64,000 bases of DNA from Aurelia coerulea (lineage: Eukaryota; Cnidaria; Scyphozoa; Semaeostomeae; Ulmaridae), in assembly GCA_039566865.1 (NCBI GenBank), contig CM076954.1, positions 10,998,001 through 11,062,000 of the forward strand. Reading direction: 5' to 3'. Both the position numbers and the translations under genes were made by a program. The notes beneath the pieces are model-generated. The model was not told where the DNA came from, made no database searches, and was given only the letters and a program-made list of their open reading frames with translations. This document shows positions 57,295-64,000 of this stretch, in pieces (position 1 is the first letter of the stretch; each line of letters begins with the position of its first letter).

Positions 57295-58077
57295 TTATTC
57301 TATGGTGATGAAGATTTTCCTGAAGGTTTCAAAAAAGATATACTTCTGTTCTACTCTCTGCTTTATTCATAAAACTGGTCGGCTTGATAAGGAATTTATA
57401 ACTGAGCAAGTCATACTGCCACGAACTTACCCTTAAAAGTATATATTTTTTTTGTAGTAGTTACGTGTAGTTGTGTGCTATCTTTTTCTTTCCAGTTTTA
57501 TGTTGCCATGAGGTAGACGCAATTTTTCGCTCCAAATGGTATTGTTCTAGTAGTAGGATCCAGTATTTGGTCAGTAATGTAATAAGTAAATCGTATTGTA
57601 AGCTTTTAAATAGAATGTATAAAAAAGTACAAAGCAAGATGCACCGTTTGCAACATTGTGGGAATAAAAAACAGAAAACATCAATATCAAAGAATCTCAC
57701 CATCATCCTGGATTATAAGCTAACATAAATTTGGAGATCAAGTTTAACAGAAACTTGGTTAAATGCAACCAACGAAAAGCGGACCAAGTTATCCTTTCCA
57801 GAAAAAAAGGACAAAAATTTCCCATCTGTTGTGATGGATGGCCAGTACTTGGAGTATCACTACAAATCTCCCAAGTTGGCATCTCCCCTTTCATCCTATA
57901 AGCAAAGCATTCATCACAAAAACCCGGGTTCATATGGGGCACTGGCAAATGCTTCACTTCGTACCAGCTTCTAGTTACGCACACTTTGCAAATCCCTTAT
58001 GCGCCCTACTCTTGAATACTGTTTCCAGGAAGCTACAATCGTAGACAAAAGTTCTCGAGACAAACGCGTTTTGTGTA
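57295..58077. other. Non-coding stretch
   Basis: Several short frames occur on both strands but none has a recognisable domain. No clear repeat ends were seen. Confidence 0.3.
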
Positions 58078-58647
58078 CAGGGTGTCCCAAAAAACATGTA
58101 AGCTGTTTGAGTGGCTACTGTGGAGGGGCTATAAATCCAACTTGAACCATTTTTCAAATTTTGAATTGACGAGATTTCAACTTAGAGTTTGGCATCAACT
58201 TTGAGCAAGTCTGATAAAGGATTTTATTTCCGTACTTAACCTTATAACTTAAATTTTAGCATCAAACTGACTTTCTTATACTTTGCAATTATGTCAAGAA
58301 ACACATGGCCTGCAGCAATTGTGCTCCATATCATTATTTCTAGTAACCCTAGCTATGTTCAATCAATATTCTTGGTTATCACAAAATCCAGTTCATGACT
58401 TTCTGTTTCACTTGTGAACATCAGAAAACTGGGCTAGGCTCATTTTTTTCAATCGATTTCTTTGATTTTAACATAATGGAGAATAATGAATCCTCTGATT
58501 TTGAGGCAGCCAATGATTTTGAGTTGCTTGCTCCATAAATCAGCAGCCACTAATCTGTTTTATTCATGCTCGGTGTCGAGAAAAATTGGATTTATGGCTG
58601 CTTCACAGCAGCCACTCAAATAGCGCATATGTTTATGGGACACCCTG
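58078..58647. mobile_element. Mariner-like MITE, CAGGGTGTCCCA termini, long TIRs
   Basis: TA lies on both sides (58076-58077, 58648-58649). CAGGGTGTCCCAAAAAACAT and its inverse partner continue as about 75-bp terminal repeats (TTTGAGTGGCT, CTATAAATCCAA). No transposase frame. Confidence 0.8.
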
Positions 58648-58972
58648 TAGTAAAATACATTTCCTCCCAACAAATTATTACCTTCCACTGCCAAAGACCT
58701 TCTTCCCCCCATTGCAGATTTGATTGAAGAAAACATAGTTGTGAATTCATTTGCAACAGTTCCATTACATTCGAACATTGCTTTGGGGGGGGGGGGGGGC
58801 GGGAGGGTCGTTAACTCGCCATTTCTTCCTGAAAGCAAAGTGTGTCAACACAGATTGTAGCTGGTTAAGTCTTTCCTCCTATTTACTACTTGCAGGCTTT
58901 TAAACGCTCAGTGAACCCTGACCTCTTTCTGCTAGCCCGTTTTCTTCTTCCAGTCCCACAGGTACTCGTTGA

Positions 58973-60082
58973 CAGGGGCGCAAATGAGGAAGGTATGGGG
59001 GTGTGACACCCCCCAATAATTTCATAACTCGGTCCCAGTCGCTATTTTATAGTGATAAAGTCGGTGCCGATCCGGCTCTGAATCTGAACCTGAATTTTTC
59101 AGGAGGTCGATACTCGAAATGCACATATTTCTGTGTTAGCTGTCTTTTGTTTTTATTGTAGAAACTAAGTTTACAGGAGAAATCCTCGAGATTCCTTTAA
59201 AACCAAAGAGAAAATGGCTGGGCATAAGTTGGGTAAGGGATGCCTTCTGAGCCAAAGTAAAGGATGTTTCTTCGAAAATTTTCTTCGTGCTCCGATTTAT
59301 GGGATAACTGCCCGGGGGGGGGGGGGGTACTTGACTAGGGAAGTGACGGGGGTGTGCGGAAAACCTCTCCACACCTTGCACCCTGTCGCATAAAAAATAG
59401 GCCAAAAGTATACCCTGTCGCATAAATTTTGCATCTCAAATATAGTGTAGAAGCAATTTTTGCTTGTGATACCCTGTCGCATAAATGTTTTTACGTATTA
59501 CAATACCGTGTCGCATAATTTTCGTTAGAAAAGGACACCCTGTCGCATAATTTTTACCGTAAAAGGACACCCTGTTGAGCGGCACATCCCGTCAGGTCAA
59601 GTATGGGAGTACCCCCCCCCCCGGGGATAACTGTCCCAAACTATCAAGGTTTCCTCGCTGCTAATGGCAAGCCTGATATTGGGAGATGCATTTAAAGCCA
59701 AAGTAAAGGATGTTTCTTCAAGGCCACTGCATTTCCATGCCTCCCTCTTAATTTACCCTGGCCAGATTCCTTATGAGCCAGCTTGCATGCCTAAAAGCGT
59801 GGCTATTCTGTGAAGCTTTGACTGGATTATTCAGGGCAGATGGCAAAGATGCTAGCCCGAGACAACTTGATGTCAAAAACTGTTTGTTTAATTCCGTTTC
59901 GATTGTTGGGAAAACATTATGTCTGTTATAGTTGAATTTTCCTTAAACTATGGCGGATAGGAAAACTTTATTTTTACATACATTTGCAACAACATTTATT
60001 TCGCAAAAATTGGTCCCACGTGGAAGAAACTCGGTCCTTTGAACACACACCCCCCTCAAAAAAATTAGCATTTGCGCCCCTG
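58973..60082. mobile_element. hAT-like composite element
   Basis: CAGGGGCGCAAATG and its inverse CATTTGCGCCCCTG form the ends. The flanks show CTCGTTGA / CTCGTTGG, an 8-bp duplication with one change, the expected hAT length. Inside are tandem-unit sequences related to 17100-17650 in reverse (about 59170-59300 and 59640-59760), and these are split by the G-ended element at 59311-59625. Confidence 0.75.
59311..59625. mobile_element. Poly-G-ended element (copy 4), CCCTGTCGCATAA phrase type
   Basis: The 8-bp sequence GATAACTG is duplicated at 59303-59310 and 59626-59633. The left end CCCGGGGG...TACTTGAC and the right end AGTACCCCC...CCGGG are complementary in kind. The interior is at least five CCCTGTCGCATAA phrases. 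GCGGCACATCCCGTCAGG lies next to the right end. The target duplication shows that these G-ended units are mobile. Confidence 0.75.
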
Positions 60083-60239
60083 CTCGTTGGTGTTGTCACC
60101 GCTCTTAATAGAGACGAAATCATTGAAGAATCAATGCCACAACATTGATAGGTGGGGGAGGGGGGAATGGGGTGTTAAAATTGGAATTGTTATGATCGCA
60201 TACAGTCCAGATATATTTTGTCCAAGATTGGAGGATTGG

Positions 60240-60671
60240 AACAAGGGCAGATTTTGTAATACAATAGCACGAGTTGCTTTTGTTGACACCTCAATTCAAA
60301 GCGATTAGCGATCACAGACAAAGGAATTTCTATCAACCAGTAATTCAAAACAAACAAAGCCGCAACATTTTCTCTGAAACCCAGGTAGCTAGCTCGCTCG
60401 CTGTGCATTCCAGAAATTATCTTTAAGGGCAAACATGAGCATAGATCGAAAGAAGAAGGATATATCTACACATCTACCGCGGGAATTTTATTTCTTTAGT
60501 CCAGAAGCAGAGCAGCAAATGTTTTGATAACACCCAAAAAAATAAGAGAATTGAATCGCCTCCTAAACGGCTTTTGAACCAAACAAACAAAATGCCCACG
60601 GCAGATGTGTAGATGCATCCTTCTGCAACAAAAGCAACTCATGCTATTGTATTACAAAATCTGCCCTTGTT
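60240..60671. mobile_element. 432-bp MITE with 9-bp duplication GAGGATTGG
   Basis: Flanking copies lie at 60231-60239 and 60672-60680. Termini are AACAAGGGCAGATTTTGTAA and inverse, about 50 bp long. It is inserted about 180 bp upstream of the CDK9 start codon, next to the promoter elements. Confidence 0.8.
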
Positions 60672-60701
60672 GAGGATTGGAGGTTTAATTCTTTCTCTTC
60701 T

Positions 60702-60854
60702 TGACGTCATCCAGCTTCCCAGAATTCATTGCGCTTGTGTACCTGCGAAGGAGCTACTACAGCAGCCGCCATCTTTTCTTTTTTCTTCGTGAATCAATGA
60801 ATCAAGGTAGAAGGAAGGCAAGTTGACGGTCGTGTTTTTGCTTTATCACGAAGA
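60702..60854 (+). promoter_or_regulatory. Putative CDK9 promoter: CRE and YY1-type sites
   Basis: TGACGTCA (60702-60709) is a full CREB/ATF octamer, and GCCGCCATCTT (60765-60775) is the complement of the YY1 consensus AAGATGGCGGC. Both are common near transcription starts of TATA-less housekeeping genes, and both lie within 155 bp of the CDK9 ATG. The transcription start cannot be placed from sequence alone. Confidence 0.6.
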
Positions 60855-60937
60855 ATGAGCAAAGATTTCAATTTTCCATACTGTCATGAAGTTGCTAAAT
60901 ATGAGAAACTGGCAAAAATTGGGCAAGGAACGTTTGG
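60855..60937 (+). CDS. cdk9: Cyclin-dependent kinase 9, first coding exon
   Basis: Eighty-three coding bases starting at ATG 60855 give MSKDFNFPY, then CHEVAKYEKLAKIGQGTF and the first two bases of a Gly, ending at a GTAAGA donor. The YEKLAKIGQGTFG segment is the glycine-rich ATP loop of CDK9, the catalytic subunit of P-TEFb, which phosphorylates the RNA polymerase II C-terminal domain and pause factors in the nucleus. The preceding Cys and the EVAKYEKL wording point to CDK9 rather than CDK12/13 or CDK2. The next exon, which should begin with the EVFKA-type sequence, is not found in the remaining 3 kb, so intron 1 runs past the window edge and contains a P-like transposon. Confidence 0.85.
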
Positions 60938-62620
60938 GTAAGACGGTGTTTGACTTCGGTATTTTCCGGACGTCTGTTCAATTGTTTATTATCAGTCTAC
61001 TAGGCCTGTTCGTACTCATAACGTAGGCCTACCTGTTCCTCTTGTTGTTAGATAAATCCATTAACCTCACAGCAAACTACCGCATGCAATTCAGAATCAG
61101 ATTCGAAATCAGAATCAGATTGGCATTGGGATTCTAATTTTGCTGTTTTTGGTTTGGCCACAAAAGAGAGTAGAATTAACATATATATGTTTGCGCCCCC
61201 AATAATGGGTAAATAAAATAGCATTTACTAATACTGAGCAATTATGCACGATTTCTCACCAAAAGGTGCTCACAATTTTTCATACATATGAGGTAGCATA
61301 GAAGATTCAAGGAACTGCAAGAATGGCTAACACACAGCATTTGTAGAGGGATATACGATAGTTGGTCTATCATATGATGAAAAAATAGCGGAGATAGCTT
61401 TTACCATTGCCAAGAAAATTTTGGTAGCATCGAATCTGGGTCTGCATAGCACGTTGCAAAAGAGAAGGTCAGTATGGAAAGTACGAACATTCTAAGACGA
61501 GATCTCGGGTGTGCACGAAAAAAATTCTAAGTGTGCGGTGTGCAACGGTCTGCAAGTGTGCACTTCAAGTGTGCACATCCTGAAACTTCTCAAATAAGAA
61601 GTGCTTAAAAATATTTTAAATTGGCCTTTAAAGCTTTGTTCTTGGTATATAAAGCACAAAATAATCATTGATGGCTCTCAATAAATGACCATAGAAATAG
61701 GAGGACTAGAATGCGCGGTCTATTGTTCTCGTTCGCGTGGGATGGCCAAAGCATGGAGAGCTAAGATGGCGGCAACAAGTGGGCAAGAAGAACTTGGCAG
61801 CAAAACTGAATTTTAACGCAGATTTCATGTTATTGCGAAAGACTTAAGATGCGTTTTCTGTTCAGTTCACTTCATTTCACCGAAAGGTAAGATTTGATTG
61901 TATTTTAAAGTAAATTTGGCTCAACTAATGTAAAAATTTGACTCGAAACGATACGAAAGTGCTTAGGCCCATAGTTAGCCTTGTGTACTGTACAAGTCGG
62001 AAATGATCCCGCTACGCTTGTTAAGGTATATATACAGCAATATAAACACAAAACTCAGTATCAGAATTCCTTAAACATGTATTTATTATAAATCTAAAAC
62101 GTTTTTGAACCTAAATTATGTGAAAAATAGCCTCTACCTCTCCTCTTTTGCTGCCTCTTTCCGTTCTGAATAAAAGTAGCCGAGTCCAACGACCATGCTC
62201 GTAAGTCTCAGAGAGAATACATAATGTCCACATTCCCAACTGAACCGGAGACAAAAACAACATGAATAGTTTGCTTTTAGAGAAGCTAACTCACCAACAG
62301 CATATTCCAGTCATATTGCTCCTCAAAAACCATACAATCTATACTCCATAGTTTCCAGAAAGACAATTGATGTTAAGCCTTGCACCAGGGATCCTATTCC
62401 TTAAAGGGGGAGGGGGGGGGGTTGGTTTTTGTAATGACATATCTATGTACAAAACGAAATAATATAATAAAATAAAAGATAGTAGAATAAAATTTCCTAC
62501 CAGTCAGTGGTAGATGGCATTTCCTCCATCTGAATGGCCAGGTTACTTGACCGCCGCCTGGTACTCGGCGTTCCCTCAGAATCACTGACAATATGTACAT
62601 TATTTACATTTATGTGTAGT
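60938..62620. other. CDK9 intron 1; possible second promoter near 61700-61870
   Basis: No exon was recognised. A GC-richer patch contains AAGATGGCGGC (61763-61773), an exact YY1-type site in the orientation opposite to that at 60765-60775. A short frame starts at the ATG inside this site (MAATSGQEELGSKTEF). A G-run lies at 62406-62421. Internal promoter activity is only a suggestion. Confidence 0.4.
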
Positions 62621-62623
62621 TGT

Positions 62624-64000
62624 CTATTCATTATAAAATAAAATTGTTTTAGTTAGTTTGTTTCTTCTTGATGGATTATTTCTCTTTATTATTCTTTCAG
62701 TATATACCTTTCCAAATTGATGAAAGAAAAGAGTCAAATAATTGCTCACAATAAGTTTGATCAGAACTGTGATATGGTCATCTCTCAAGTGGCTATCTAA
62801 AATATGGTTCTCCATTGAATGAGCCTGTATGGATGAGAATGTATTATTCCTTGTCTCTTGAAGAACTGAAGATGTTATTGCTGATGTAACAGAATTTGGA
62901 AAGGATGTCCATTTACACAGCTCTTTTCTGGCAAGTTTGTCTACACATGATACAACCTTGAACACTGACTGAGATGGAACAATCAAATTCCCATACCTTT
63001 TACATGAAAGAAGTGAGAGATTACTTTGATAACCATGATTACCGACATCATCAGAATTATGATATAATGCCTCAGCACAATCAGATATCCTGCTATGTAA
63101 TGCAGAACATCAGAACGCCATATATTTGATGACAGAAGAAGATTTGAAACTGAAGAGTCCACTTTACCTGGCCCTACTTCAGTTTCTTCCTCAACGAGCT
63201 GCACACAATTGGCAGTTTTAGGTGCTTCAATCTTATTTTTCAAGAGAAGTGACCTTAGTGCATACTTGAATTGAAGTGCTGTTGGGTTATTATTCCAACC
63301 AAAGCGACTGCGGATCTTTGAAAAGTACATCTCAAGAGTGTCTTGTGAAAAACGATATGTAAGCACATACTCAAATGGAGATTCCATTCTTTCTAAGAGA
63401 TTCTTACTTATGGCAAGTATGGAAAGAGCTGAAACATAGAAGCCAATGACAAATGCTTTTCGTGGGCCCTTGATAAGAGGAATCCCAGCTGTGTCCTTGA
63501 GAGACTTCAGAAACTCAATTCCATCCTTCAAGCTACTTTCAGTGTCAAAGTAGTTATTCAGATTAATTGGCTTTTTGGTGTGTTTGCCAAATTTGCTTTT
63601 AGAGTTTAGCATATCAAATAGATTGTTCATTAACAAAATAAAATCACTGGTTGGTTTGCTGTCTTTGAACTCTTTCAATTTCAAATTTCTCAGAAAAGTT
63701 ATTGCTGCAGAGACTGAATGGCTATATGTTTGAGCAGCAACGCTAACTTTCATCTTGTGATTTTGCCATTTTACATGTTTGGTTTTAAGTTTATTTCCAA
63801 GATGGAGAATATCTTTTTGCTGAGCACGATAAAGGGCAAGGACATACTCCCAGGATATTCTCTCACCTGTTGGTGTACAAAATATTTTCATGTCGCTGAA
63901 AGCATTTCTTGCCAGTTTAAGCATATGGCAGATATCAAATATAACATAAATTTTTTTACCAATTTGGCATGGATGGGGAAATGATCCTTCAAGCTTCTTT
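62624..64000 (-). pseudogene. P-element/THAP9-like transposase, partial, frameshifted
   Basis: The minus-strand frame enters at the window edge (64000) and runs to 62983, then continues in another frame from about 63095 to 62624. Family motifs: FDICHMLKLARNAF (RNase H-like catalytic region), LKDTAGIPLIKGPRKAF, YRFSQDTLEMYFSKIRSR followed by GWNNNPTALQF, LHYIAGYL, then in the second frame NLIVPSQSVFKVV, HITVLIKLIVSNYLTL and a basic KLTKTILF end. This is the C-terminal half of a P-like transposase; a THAP DNA-binding domain would lie off the window to the right. The frame change near 63085-63100, with a probable small deletion after the AGY motif, makes it a decayed copy. It lies in CDK9 intron 1, on the opposite strand. 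Confidence 0.9.

Noticed and set aside
58973..60082. Helitron
   Set aside because: Clear terminal inverted repeats and an 8-bp flank duplication fit hAT; no CTAGT-hairpin Helitron end was seen.
60938..64000. Second CDK9 exon
   Set aside because: No plus-strand segment continuing the kinase glycine loop with an EVFKA-like sequence was found.

Overview
The window looks like nuclear DNA from an invertebrate animal. Protein-coding genes are split by GT-AG introns, there is no operon structure, and recognisable host proteins are animal types: a membrane copper amine oxidase, a calumenin/reticulocalbin (CREC) protein and the first exon of CDK9. The sequence is AT-rich and crowded with metazoan transposons: Penelope-like, Ty3/Gypsy, two LINE types, a P-element/THAP9-type transposase, a tRNA-derived SINE and many non-autonomous DNA elements. 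A cnidarian would fit, but nothing here proves the phylum.

Layout. 1-19 kb has no recognised host gene. It holds a 5'-truncated Penelope-like retroelement (1.2-2.7 kb), a TA-flanked MITE (3.7-4.6 kb), a 1.02 kb inverted-repeat element built from 9-bp units (6.0-7.0 kb), a 6.4 kb fold-back (9.3-15.7 kb) whose right arm is split by a 3.7 kb TIR element, and a poly-G-ended element (16.2-17.8 kb). At 19.1-25.4 kb lie two exons of the amine oxidase on the minus strand, with repeats in the intron. At 25.9-33.4 kb is a nearly intact Ty3/Gypsy retrotransposon on the minus strand. It has LTRs that differ by one base, a 4-bp target duplication, a tRNA-iMet-type primer site, gag and pol in overlapping frames with a canonical -1 slippery site, and a MYND zinc finger in pol.

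From 33.4 to 51 kb there is one doubtful small gene (33.6-34.7 kb), a large imperfect inverted repeat (35.8-38.1 against 42.2-43.8 kb) carrying nested insertions, a 402-bp almost loopless palindrome, several MITEs with clear target duplications, and two damaged LINEs. From 51.6 to 56.6 kb is a complete three-exon calumenin-like gene (309 aa, signal peptide, six EF-hands, C-terminal HDEF). Its introns hold a piggyBac-like TTAA MITE and a long trinucleotide repeat. From 57 to 60.7 kb is a further cluster of mariner-like, hAT-like and poly-G-ended elements. At 60.7-60.94 kb are the CDK9 promoter and first coding exon. The rest of the window is CDK9 intron 1, which contains a P-element-like transposase on the opposite strand running off the right edge.

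The host genes are functionally unrelated: extracellular amine oxidation, secretory-pathway calcium binding and transcription elongation. What unites the window is layered transposon insertion. Target-site duplications and nested arms let the relative order of many insertions be read directly. The most unusual signals are a family of short elements with homopolymer G/C ends, one shared terminal box and entirely different tandem-phrase interiors, and the very large, very similar fold-back arms.
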